In this document: positions 11,601-21,800 of the stretch, in pieces
How positions within the stretch are numbered: position 1 is the stretch's first letter
Layout of the letters: each line of letters begins with the position of its first letter
Origin: Gymnogyps californianus
Lineage: Eukaryota; Chordata; Aves; Accipitriformes; Cathartidae
Length of the DNA: 64,000 nucleotides
NCBI RefSeq assembly: GCF_018139145.2
Contig: NC_059487.1
Span: forward strand, 5,849,792 to 5,913,791
Reading direction: 5' to 3'
Translations under genes and position numbers: made by a program
Notes under the pieces: generated by a model
Seen by the model: the letters and a program-made list of their open reading frames with translations, nothing else
Databases searched by the model: none
Told to the model about the DNA's origin: nothing

Positions 11601-13568
11601 TTGCCTGTGGCACAGTGGCGTCAGGACCACACATCCCACGCTTTAAATGGAGAATTCCCAGATCCCGTTGACTCACTGTACAAACAGAGAAGTGGCCACG
11701 AAACGGCTGCATCCCGTTTTGCATCCCACCACCGCAGCGCCTGGTCCTCGCCTGCCCCAGTGCCACCGTCCCAGTGCCACCACCCCAGTACAGCTTTCCT
11801 GCCCCGCAATAGGGCTTGCGTTTGGCAGCGAGAGAAACTGAGGCAGCGGTGACGTGACCAGCGGAGGGGGCAAAATTTAGGTTGAAACTGGGTCTTGTGT
11901 GCCGCGAGCCCATGGACAGGGCCCGATGGCCAAGGGGAGGCTGCAAACCCCGCTGGACGCAGCCCCATCCCCCTTGAAGTCTTACAGGATTCAGGGGTTG
12001 GAAATTGAAACCAGGTGAATGCAGGATATTAAAAAAGTGTGCGCTCCCCTAGCGACATCAGGGAGTGGGGACAGGGAACCTGGAGCTGCAGCGCGTTTCC
12101 CATCAGGTGCCGGTTTGTAATCCAGAGGGATCTTGCAATGCCTGGAAAGGGCAGGAGGATGCCACGGGGCGGTAGCCCTGCCTGTGGGCACGGCTTCACC
12201 CCAGCTCCTCGGTGAGCGCGCCGCACGCGGCAGGCACCACGCCAGCATCCGCAGCGGCTCTGCGGCCCCAGGCGGGTCTGCTTTCCATCCCCGGCAAAAA
12301 ACCGCCTTGCACTGCTCTGTGTCTGCTAACACCACCCCGGGGCAGGAGGTAGCTCGGCACCGCGTTCCCTGTGGGTTTTCCAGATCCTGCTCGCTGCAGG
12401 GCTGAGAGAAGCTCTTCCCCGATGGCGATTTTCTCAGCCCATGGGCTGGTTTCTCCTTTACCCACCCCAGGCAGCGCAGAACAGACGGGAAGGAATAAAT
12501 AACCCGGCGTGGTGCATCTCTCCCGGGGACTGCAAGATGCCGGGTACCGCTCGCTCGGATGAGGATCGGGCACCTCCTCTCAACGCATGGTCCCCAGGGC
12601 GGGAGAGGGATGCATCCATTCCCAGACACTGGCATCGGAGGGATGCTGGGCTGCGGGGACCCCCCGGACTCACCCGTGGGGTGGCCTCAGGGTTCTGTTT
12701 CCCTGGATTTTGCTCCCCAGCCCTTGAGCAAGGCCGGGGGCTGTCCTTAAGCCAGAGGTCACCTGGCCGTTAGCCTGCTGCCTCTTCCCGGGTGGAGGAT
12801 GCAGCCGCTCCATGAATGCTGCAGGATACCGGGGGGTCAGCACCCCACGCTTCGGGACTGTGAAGGGGGAAGGTGCTGGGGCTGCTCAGAGGGGAAAAAC
12901 CTCTTTTCCCAGAGGTGTTTGCAAGTGGAGACTTGCAGAGCCCCCCGCCTTCCACAGCCGTATGATGAACAGGATCCAGGGAATTTCTTCAAAAGCAAAA
13001 CGTGTCTGACCCACTGCGGACCAAAGCCTGGGCAGGGTAGAGCGGGACAGGATAACAGGAACATGATGGAAGTTTCCGCTGCAATTGCCCGCAGCCTGGC
13101 CAGTACAGGAGCCGGGACCACCGAACGAGGCTGGCAGGCAGCAGACAGACAAAAGTGGTTTTGCGTGCTGTCAAATTAAACTGTGAAATTCCTCGGCGTG
13201 CAGCATCGTGGACACGGAGAATTAATGCAAGGCTAAAAAGTGATTAGTCAAACTCAGAGAAGGAAAAATATCCATCACAGACACCTCATCACAAACCAGC
13301 ACCTCCACGCGCCGGCCCCAGCCACCGAAGGCTCCGGGGCTGGGGAGATGCTGTGATGGGTGCTCTCCATCAGCGTGAACAGGCAGCGTCTGGGAGTGAG
13401 GGAGTTACCTTTTTTGCTTCTTCGATGGCCACACTCCCTTCTCAGGTTTTGCCCTCAAAAACAAGGGTGTGCCCATAATGCTCAGCTATTTTAAGACCAC
13501 TGGGAGCCGGCTGCTTCCTGCCGGTCCCGAGCGAGGCCGTTACACAAGCAAGGAGCGACTTCCCCAGC

Positions 13569-13601
13569 GGCGGCGGCAGCGGCGGCGGCTCACCCCAGAG
13601 G
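13569..13601. repeat. CGG/CAG-rich simple repeat
   Basis: Short run of CGG units interrupted by CAG, in a small GC-rich patch of the spacer. No coding exon is recognisable around it. Confidence 0.6.
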
Positions 13602-14065
13602 GAGCGGGGGAGTGGGGCAGAGGGTCCTGTGCCGACGCGGCCCCAGGGCTCCCACCGGCAGGCTCCCAGCAGCTCTGCCTTAGCTGAGCACGTCCCCAGT
13701 GTCCTGTCACCCCTTACGGTGCTGTCACACGCCAGTCATTTTTATAAGGGCAGGTTTAGGTTCTTATCCCAGTGCATTTGTCCTTGCCTTTTTGATGCCC
13801 AGACAGTGGGTAGGATCCTAAACAACCATGAACCTTGTAGGGCTCCTAGCGTGGGTGCACGTGTGTGCACATGTGCATGCGTGTGCTCGTGCGTGTCCCT
13901 TTGAAGGCGGGTGAAGCAGTAGGACAGAGGGAGCTGCTCGTATTTGGGGTGCACTCAGTGATGGGTGCCTCACTTAGCAAATGTTGCCCCTTCCAGACCC
14001 ACCCATGAGCTGGGGGGTGACATAAGGGCTGCTCGGCCGCAGGCTGCCTTGCCATGGGCCTGCAA

Positions 14066-14139
14066 ACACGTGTGTATGTATGTGTGTGTATATATTGTAT
14101 ACATACACACATATACATATACCTATGCATTTATATATA
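14066..14139. repeat. TG/TA/CA alternating tract
   Basis: Runs of strictly alternating purine and pyrimidine (TG, TA, then CA units) with a TGTATACA centre near 14097-14104. The two halves are an imperfect inverted repeat. Such DNA is prone to Z-form and cruciform structure. Confidence 0.75.
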
Positions 14140-15143
14140 GGGGTACATCCCCTCCAGCCTCTCCTTTTCACTGCTCTCCTGCAGCGGGGCCGTGCTCGCC
14201 CTTGGGCAGCCCATCTCCTGGCCAACATCGCCTGCCAGGGTGGGTGATGCACCCGCCACCGCACCTCGGTGTTTGCACCAGACCCGGGACTCCATCCCCA
14301 GCCCAGGGCAGCCTGAGCGCCCAGCCTGCCCTGGGGTGCCCTGATGGGGAGGAGGGCACGGGGAGGAAGGCCAGCAGTGCAGAAAGGGAAATTGCAGGCT
14401 TTAACCACATGAATGGAGCAAACCGCCCTGAAACGCTTCCCAATTCAACCGCTTATCCCCTTGCTAACCCCGCTTTTGTGTGGCCTCCCGCCGGGGCTGG
14501 AGCAGGGCTGGAGAGCCTCCCGTGAGCCCCCGGCTCCCTGCACATCCCCCGGGGATGGGATGCCGCTGGCTGCCCTGCAAACCCCATCCCGCTTTCCCTG
14601 CCAGCACAGGTCTGGCCATGATTTATGGGGAGGAAGCTGCGGCAGCCACAGGCCTGGCTCCGGCAAGGATCCATGCCGTGGTGCCGGCAGCAGCCAGACG
14701 GAGGGGACTGTCCCCAGGAAAAGCCACCCTGCTTGGCCTGTCCCAGCACAGCAGGGCTGGGGATATCCGTGGCAGGGCAGGGAGAGGAGAGCACCTCCCG
14801 GGGGCAGCTGCCAGCCTGACCCATGCCCTGCTCACCTCTGCGTCCCTGCGTGTGCCCGCTCACCCTGCACAGCCCCCACGGCGGACACGAAGAGTGATGG
14901 GGCAGTGGCGGGAGGCTCGGGGGGCTGAGCCCCTTGACCCTATGGCAGTGCCCCAGGGTGACGGCCCACGGGATGCAGTGCTGGGCGATGCAGTACCCCT
15001 GGGACCCCACATGTGCCGTGCCAGGGGGTGTGTTGCACACGCAGGACCCCACACAAACTCTGCTGTGGGGTGCCAGGGCCCCATGGTATCCTGTGCTGTG
15101 GGGTGTGTGGCACACTGGGGACCTATGTGTGCCATGCATGTGG

Positions 15144-15217
15144 GGTGCGGGGTACCCCCGGTACCGCAGGCATGCTGCGGGGTGCAGGGTACCCCCGGTA
15201 CCGCAGGCGTGCTGCGG
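15144..15217. repeat. 37-bp tandem duplication (minisatellite)
   Basis: Two adjacent 37-bp units, 15144-15180 and 15181-15217, differ at only two positions. Each contains GGTACC twice around CCCC. More degenerate related motifs (GTGCTGTGGGGTG, GACCCCACA) extend upstream to about 14960, so this looks like the intact end of a decayed minisatellite. Confidence 0.8.
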
Positions 15218-15480
15218 GTACGCAGCACTGGGATCCCACACGAGCCGTGGGATGCACGCCGCACCCAGCGCCCACGCCGCGGGGGTGCGCTGGCACCCCG
15301 AGACCCCACAGTCGGCAGAGCGCGAGGCGCGTGACCCTCCCGATCCCCCCCAAAAGCCGCGGGGGGGGAGGGGGCGGGGGTGCGCGTCCCCCGCGGACCC
15401 CACGCGGGCCCCAGGCGCTCGGCGGCGCCTCCCGTGCCCGTCCCACCGCGAGGGGCCGCGCTCCGCCCCGCGCCGCCGCC

Positions 15481-15554
15481 CCTTTCCCGTCCCTTCCCTT
15501 CCCTCCTCCTTCCTCGCTCCTCCTCCTCCTCCTCCTCCTTCCCCCCCCCTCCCC
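15481..15554. repeat. Polypyrimidine (CCT/TCC) tract in PLCG1 promoter
   Basis: About 74 bases of almost pure C and T on the plus strand, with single G interruptions at 15489 and 15516. It includes about seven TCC units and a run of nine C. It lies directly upstream of the PLCG1 5' UTR. Confidence 0.8.
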
Positions 15555-15578
15555 GCAGCCGGCGGCGGGCGGGCGGGC

Positions 15579-15602
15579 ATGGGGCGCGGCGGGCGGCGCT
15601 GA
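15579..15602 (+). CDS. Short upstream ORF in PLCG1 5' leader
   Basis: ATG at 15579 opens a seven-codon frame (MGRGGRR) ending in TGA at 15600-15602. Its context is strong, with G at -3 and G at +4. The PLCG1 start at 15666 has C at -3. Whether it is translated depends on the true transcription start, which I cannot see. Confidence 0.45.
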   Translation: MGRGGRR

Positions 15603-15605
15603 GCG

Positions 15606-15628
15606 CGGCGGCGGCGGCGGCGGCGGCG
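15606..15628. repeat. CGG repeat in PLCG1 5' leader
   Basis: Seven uninterrupted CGG units plus a partial eighth lie between the upstream ORF stop and the PLCG1 start codon. Confidence 0.85.
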
Positions 15629-15665
15629 CTCCGGGCGCTCCCGCTCCCCTTTGTTCGCGGCGCTG

Positions 15666-15867
15666 ATGGCGGCCGGGCCGGGCAGCGGCCCCGGGGCGCC
15701 CAGCGAGGCGGAGGCAGCGCATCTCTGCCGCAGCCTGGAGGTGGGCACCGTCATGACCCTCTTCTACTCCAAAAAGTCGCAGCGACCCGAACGGAAAACT
15801 TTCCAGGTGAAGCTGGAGACGCGGCAGGTCACCTGGAGCCGCGGCTCCGAGAAGATCGAGGGAGCCG
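15666..15867 (+). CDS. PLCG1: PLCG1 exon 1 (start codon, N-terminus, start of PH)
   Basis: 202 bp. Begins [20 protein letters not shown], then reads [20 protein letters not shown] and ends KIEGA plus one base. The N-terminal dozen residues diverge from human. From LCRSLEVG onward the match is almost exact. Donor GTGAGT at 15868. A TTG upstream in frame is not needed as a start. Confidence 0.95.
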
Positions 15868-18800
15868 GTGAGTGCGGGGCGGGGGACGGCCGGGAAACCC
15901 GGGCAGGAAGGGGAGGAAAAGGGCTCCGGATCCCTCGGGGAGATGGGTGCGGGGCGGCCCCGGCCGGAGCCGTTCCGGGGAGCCACCGTTCGCCGGCTGG
16001 GAAAGCGGCGTGGGGCTCGGTGGGGAGGAGGAAGGGGCGGGGGGGGGGGGGGGGGAATAAACTCCAGCCTCTCTGTGCCCGGCATCTCCCCGGGCAGCAG
16101 CTCGGGGTGGCGGAGAAGGTGACCGGTTTCCCTGCCCGGGGCCGGCCCCGGCCGCACGGTAACGGGCTGCCGCGGGGGATGCGCGGGCCGGGTACCGCCA
16201 TGGCCGCCCCCACCCCCAGCGCCGCCTCCCAACTTTCTGCATCCCTCTTCGGCATCAAACTTCCCCTGGGATAAACTAGGTGCCTTTTCCCGGGTGGTAC
16301 CTTGGCTAACAGCACCTAAAAGCCGTAAGGAGCCTCAAAAGGAGGCAGGATTAGTTTGAGCCCTTTTGGGGTTGCACCTTGGAGCAACAGATGAGATGAA
16401 AGGGAAAGGGCAAAAAGCAGAAAAAACAACCCAAAATATTGTAATGTAGTTCCCTCCTCTTCCCTTCTCCCCTTTGCGCGTCTGCCCAAGGACGATGGCA
16501 CAGGGTCAGGTGGAGCACGGTCAGCGCGGGGCCGGGTCCTGCGTGCCCTGTTTGCGGTGGTGGGTGCAGTTCCAGGCAGAGCAGCCTGCTGGCTTCGGTT
16601 TCCCGTGTGTGATGTGGACGTCTAGCACCAGGAGGGCAGGGGAAAAGATGCGTAAGAAATGTGAGTGTAAAACCACAAAGATGGGTGGGAAGGGGGAGAG
16701 GGTAGGGAGGCCCCGCACTGGGAAACTTTTAACCTCGGCGTTCGTTTCCCAGGTTACTGCCGTTTCTCTTAAATTACCTTTCCTGCCCCCACGCGCACCA
16801 GCACGAGGACAGTGTCTCTGTTCGATGCTGGAGGCGAGGAAGAAGGGATGCGCACGAAGGCCGATGTGATGTAAGTCCTGGCGCTGGCCTTGGCGCGGCG
16901 GCGCGTTAGCGTTGGCCTTCCCTGCGTTGAGGGATGCGACTGGGGTGCAGCGAGGCCGTGGAGGGGTTGTCGTCTCTCCTGGCAAGTGCTGCTGGCCCAG
17001 GGTGGAAAGGTTAGATGCTTTTAGTATCGCGAAAGGGCTCAGGTGAAGAAAGGAAGTGGAGATGATGGTCATGTCTCTGTGGCAGGACCACAAAATGCTG
17101 GTGCTTCCAGTTCAGGGCTTTGGTTTGCCTTAAGACCCTTGGAGTCCTGTAGCTTCTGCCCAGCAGCATCTCCAGGCAGATCTGGAAGGAGCCTTGGGCT
17201 CCGTTAGCATCACCAGGATGCGAAGCTCCCCCATACCTTTCCCAGAGGGGCCTCTAGGAGCTTTGAGGCGGTGGGAGCGGGAGGAGAGTGCGGCGCTCTG
17301 TTGGCCCTGGGTTTAAGTCGTTCTTAAACTAAGGCAAAGCGCCCGTTTGTTTTGCTGGCGAGGCACTGGTTTCTGGCAGTGTCTGCAGACCACGTGGGTC
17401 CATGGCCCATGGTGGGACAGAGGTCCCCACCAATGTCTACGCGGGCGATTATTCCTGTGGGCAGACCTGAGCACGTGCTGCAGTCCTTGTAAGGCTGGGA
17501 CCTTAACTTCAGTGAAATTTAGAGAACTTTAACTCCTGTACCAAAACTGTGGTGGTAACAATGATGATAATGTCATGGCTGCGAGGACTTCTTGTGCTGT
17601 GCAGGCAGCCAGGAGCAGATCAGTAAAAGCAGAGAGCGTATCCCAGGGACTGAGATGATCAAATTAAAAAAATAATAAAATCCACAGGTTTCTAGTGAAA
17701 GAAAAGCAAGAGTTGGGGAACACGGGAGAGCCAGTTCCCTCGTGTTCCTTTAAACATCACAGTGGAAATTACTTGGGGCTCCTCTGCTGCGCCGCAGGCG
17801 AGTTGGGCGGCTGGTGGCCACGGGCGCTGGGTGCCACGGGCTCTGGGTTCCCCAGCATGTGCCTCCCAATGCACGTGATGTTCCCGCAGCGCATGCAACC
17901 CTCCCGAGAGGCAAGATGGGCTGTGCTGGAGAGAGAGGACATTAGCCTGAAGAGCTGCCATGTCTTCAGCCTCATCTCTCTGATGCCAGATGCTTTCCCC
18001 ATGGCCTCCTCTTTGCACCCGAGCATCTCACCCTGTCCTCAGTCCCCTCCTCTGGTGTCACCCAGCACCCTGAGCAGCACCCATCCTCTCGCCCCTCTTC
18101 CTTTGCAGGGCTGAGAAGTAGAGCTGTGCTTTAACACTTCCTGGACAGGAGCGTGGGAGCTCCAGGTGGAAGTATCGGCTTGTGTACACAAATAGTGACT
18201 GTGTATCTAGGCAGGGGAGGCAAAGCCACGCGATCAATGGCCAGCAATACTAGGTTGTTGGCCAACTTCCCTATTTTTATCTGGATGTGCTTTCTGGGCG
18301 GAAAAAGGATGCCTGGGAAAACCCAGGTGCGTGACAGCTCCGCTTCACGTGGCAAATACACTGATGTATTCCCCTCCTGGCTCATCCACCTCTTGAAGAC
18401 CAGCCTTTACTGGCACAGCGTTCACATGGCCGTGGTGGGAACCAGAGAGGGAAGTGATCTGGAGTCAAGCTAATCACTTTCAGTGCAGGGTAGTTTTAAC
18501 CATGAGCAATGACTGACTCAGTTCTCCCCATGAAGACAAGCCATGCTGGCGTGGGGAGCAGGAGGTTGGGGCTGGCAGGAAGATTGGGGTTTGCTTTTCA
18601 CGGCGGTACTGGTTTGGCCCTAACTTGCAATATGAGTGAGGCCACGAGCAGAAGAGAGCAGCCAGCTGTCAGGAGGTGAGATGTTCCTTCCAGTGGCACA
18701 GCATCTCCACCGGACGATGTCTGGGGGTCTACAGGTCAAAGACTGCTGTGTTCATGGGTCAGTGATGAATGTTCTTGTGTTTCTTGTGATATGGAGACCT

Positions 18801-21800
18801 GCAAGGAGCTTCAGAACCCCCTGGACACGTTAGTCAGGAATGATCCTGGGTTTTTATCCGTTTCAGAACAGGTGAGTATCCACGGTATATCACATATGGA
18901 GGTCTCGGACTCAGAGCATGTCGATGTAGATGGCCGTGTCTTGGGGAGGTATCTGTCTCCATGAACACCCTAGCATGGAGGATCTGTGCTCCTTTCTCTG
19001 CACCTGGTGGGTTTTGCAGAAACGAGATATCTATTTGTCCCAAGGAGGGGTGGGCAGTGCTGGGGGACCTGGCTCCATTACTGACCCTGTTGGGAAGAGC
19101 ACAGCACCCGTGGCTGCAGCTCAGGAAGCCTCCTGCTGCATGGTAGGCAGTGCACAAGGGGACAGAGGGTCAGTTGGCTCGTCTCCTGGTGGCCTCAGGC
19201 ACTTGGGCTAAAGCTGCGGTGTGCCGGGAGGAGAGGGCTTCTGGGCACAGTCACAGTCATCTTGGTGTGGTGCCGCTCGTTTCAGAGCTTCAGCATCACT
19301 GTGGGTGGTGTCCTGGAGCTGCTGCCTCCCCAGGATCTGTGGGTGCCTGTCTGTCAGTACTTCTGATTTCCTCTGAACTCTGGGTGGTTGCAATAGTCAA
19401 CCAGTTTTTTGCCTTCACCTTCGTGAAAAGCTACATTTTAGCAGTGCTTGGCTTTCTGGTGCATCCTGACCTGGAGCTTACAGGGGAGCAGAGCCTGAGC
19501 AGGCTTCAGGTCACCCCACTGCTGGAGAGGAGCACGCCTGGAGGAAGGTCCAGGGAAACCCCCATCCTCCATGCCTTTGATGCCTCAGCAACGGTGTGCT
19601 GTCAGTCTGACAGCTTCTCCCTGACCGAATGGGTCTGTGGCTGCCAGCTCCGCTGGCCACGCTGTTGGTACTCGGAGGTGATGGGACATCTTTTATTTCA
19701 AATTACTTACTGAAGCGAGCAGGATCTGAGCTGGCCTCTGGAAGGAGCTTTTGGCACGTAAGGACAAAGCCCTTAGTGTTGAACAGCGTCTCTTAACAGT
19801 GGTGAGATTGGACTGGAGAGATGCTGACCAGGGAGTAGCTTGCGTTTGATGGGTGGGTGGCATCATCACGCATGCTATAGATGTACAGGCAACCAGCCAG
19901 CCTTGTTGGCCACCATCAAACTGCCCAGCCTTGCCTTCCTCCTGCCTGCGAGCCGGGAGGTGTTGGGGTCGTGGTACGTTGGTGCTGAGAGGAGGGGGAA
20001 GCCCTTGCTGGTGTGACAGCCCTCTTCTTCGTCCCCTTGCTTTGTGACCCTTGTGTAGCGCTTTGTCAGCGTTGCATAAAGAGTGACCTTGTGTTAATTG
20101 TCAGCGTGCGTGTCCCCCACTCCTCCCCTCCGTGAGCAGCTCTGACTCAGCAGCGGGCAGAGCAGGGGCTCCAGCCAGCTGGGGCTCCCAGATGAAGAAC
20201 CTCTTCTGCTGGAAAGGACCCATCTCCTGCTCTTTGTTAAGCTCTTCAGCTCGCTCCAGAGCGCCGTGGCTCTGGATGAGCAGAATCAGCTGAGGAGCGG
20301 GGAGGAGGGGGCAGACTTGTCTGTGCGGGAAGCCTTTTGCTTTGAAAAGCGGTCACCTCCTTCTCCTGTACTTTTTCAAAACTGGAACTGTGCAAAATGC
20401 AATCCTGGTTTGTGCAAAAAAAAAAAAAAAAAAAAAAAGTCATTTTTTTCAATTAATATTTGTGTTTATCCAAAAGGGTTTCAGCCAGCTCTAATTACCA
20501 ATGCATTGCTTTCTTGCTTATCAACTCCGCAGAGGGCCTGGCTGTTACGATGGGAAGAGCTCTAATAATTTTCTATTCTTTTTGTTAATCACCCAAAGCA
20601 AAGTAGAGCTAATCCCTCGAGTCAGTTGTCTTTTATGCCTTTTTTTTTTTTTAAACTTCCTGTGTTACGTAATTCTTTTTTTAATATAAAAGGGTCTTGC
20701 ATTCATAACTTCACATGCTGGGGGGTTATAGGCCAGCTTCTAATTGATCTGTTTGCCTTGAAACACGTCAGAAAATTCAGAGAGTTTGCTCAGAGAGCGA
20801 GCTGAAAATTTGGAGCAGATGTTTGTTTTATGGGGGGGGGGGGGCGGCGGAAAAAACCACCTCGAAAAAACCCTGGTTGCATTCTTGCTTTCAGTGAAAT
20901 GAGCTCAGTCCCGTGGAGGTGGAGAAAAGCAGTCGCCTCTGTAAAAGAAAAGGCAGGAACTGTAAAATATTAATACAAAATGACTCTGAAGGGTGGCTCG
21001 TACTCACCTCATCCTTTCCAACTACCTGCCTCTTTCGTTAGTCCACTGAGGCACAGCTTTTTTTTTTTTTTTTTTTTAAATTTTATTTTCTTGAGGCCAT
21101 CTGAATGAGCTGAGAGGCTTGGAGCTCTGGAGGAGTGAGCAAGCCAGAAATGGCTTTCAAGGATGAACAAACTTCAGAGTCGGATCCTCTTGGGGTGCAG
21201 GACGGCTCCTGCAGCGGTGGGTCCCCCTCCTGCTCCACCACCCCACGGCTGCAGGATGCGGCCCCTCGCGGCGGGCAGGGGCTGGGAGGAGGGGAGCTCG
21301 CTCCCGAGGTGCCTTGAGCAGGGGGTTGCAGAAATTGCTGGTGTGGGAAGGTGAGAGCATGGCTTGTGACCGTCGTAATGGTTAAAGCTTCCTCTGCTGA
21401 AGCTCTGCTGTGGGAGTTTCTTGAGTGAAGGGTTTTTTAGTGTCGTTACCAGTCCTCTTCCTGCTTACTAGGATATTGTGTTTAACTGGGGAAAGCGAAC
21501 GAGCTCTACTCTGCCTTCACCTCCAAACTGAAACAGCCTCTTTCCCTCGCTTTGCATCCCTTTGTCATCTCCTTTCTCTTCTCCGTAGCGTCTTCCAGGA
21601 GGAACAGGTTAGAAGACCCCTACTCATGCAGTAGTAAGACAAGTCACAAATTGCCTCCTCCCTTGCCATCTCAAAAGCTTCTCTGCAACCTAGAGAGCAG
21701 CTAGAGGTTAGCCGGCTGGGAGACCTGTGCTCCACTGTGGTACCTGCACCCACATTGTCCATCCGTCTGGTTCCTTCATTTGCCAGTCAGCCACGTGGAA

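Larger units (their letters stand above)
8671..15229. other. Intergenic spacer between TOP1 and PLCG1
   Basis: About 6.6 kb, becoming GC-rich from about 9.7 kb onward. Long open frames occur on both strands, but they overlap one another in several frames, as expected from GC-rich DNA. None reads like a known protein. The spacer holds a short CGG/CAG-rich patch near 13570-13600, a TG/CA tract near 14066-14139 and a 37-bp tandem duplication near 15144-15217. I see no RNA gene. Confidence 0.7.
15230..16210. promoter_or_regulatory. PLCG1: CpG island, PLCG1 promoter region
   Basis: Dense CG dinucleotides and GC boxes surround the first coding exon. No TATA box stands at a sensible distance from the start codon. 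This fits a TATA-less housekeeping promoter. The transcription start is not determinable; it probably lies between about 15400 and 15600. Confidence 0.8.

Noticed and set aside
9984..12773. Many overlapping open frames of 100-250 codons on both strands in the intergenic spacer
   Set aside because: They overlap in several frames at once, have the skewed composition of GC-rich non-coding DNA and match no family I recognise.
15651..15665. Start of PLCG1 at an upstream in-frame TTG
   Set aside because: TTG is not an ordinary nuclear start in vertebrates, and the ATG at 15666 gives the expected N-terminus.
14453..16232. Long minus-strand open frames (up to 433 codons) across the PLCG1 CpG island
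   Set aside because: Stops are rare in GC-rich DNA. The frames are low-complexity Pro/Arg/Gly, overlap PLCG1 exon 1 in antisense and show no recognisable domain or exon structure. A non-coding antisense transcript remains possible but cannot be read from sequence.
20350..20430. Poly(A) run as the tail of a processed pseudogene or retrotransposon
   Set aside because: No poly(A) signal, coding remnant or obvious flanking target duplication is present upstream.
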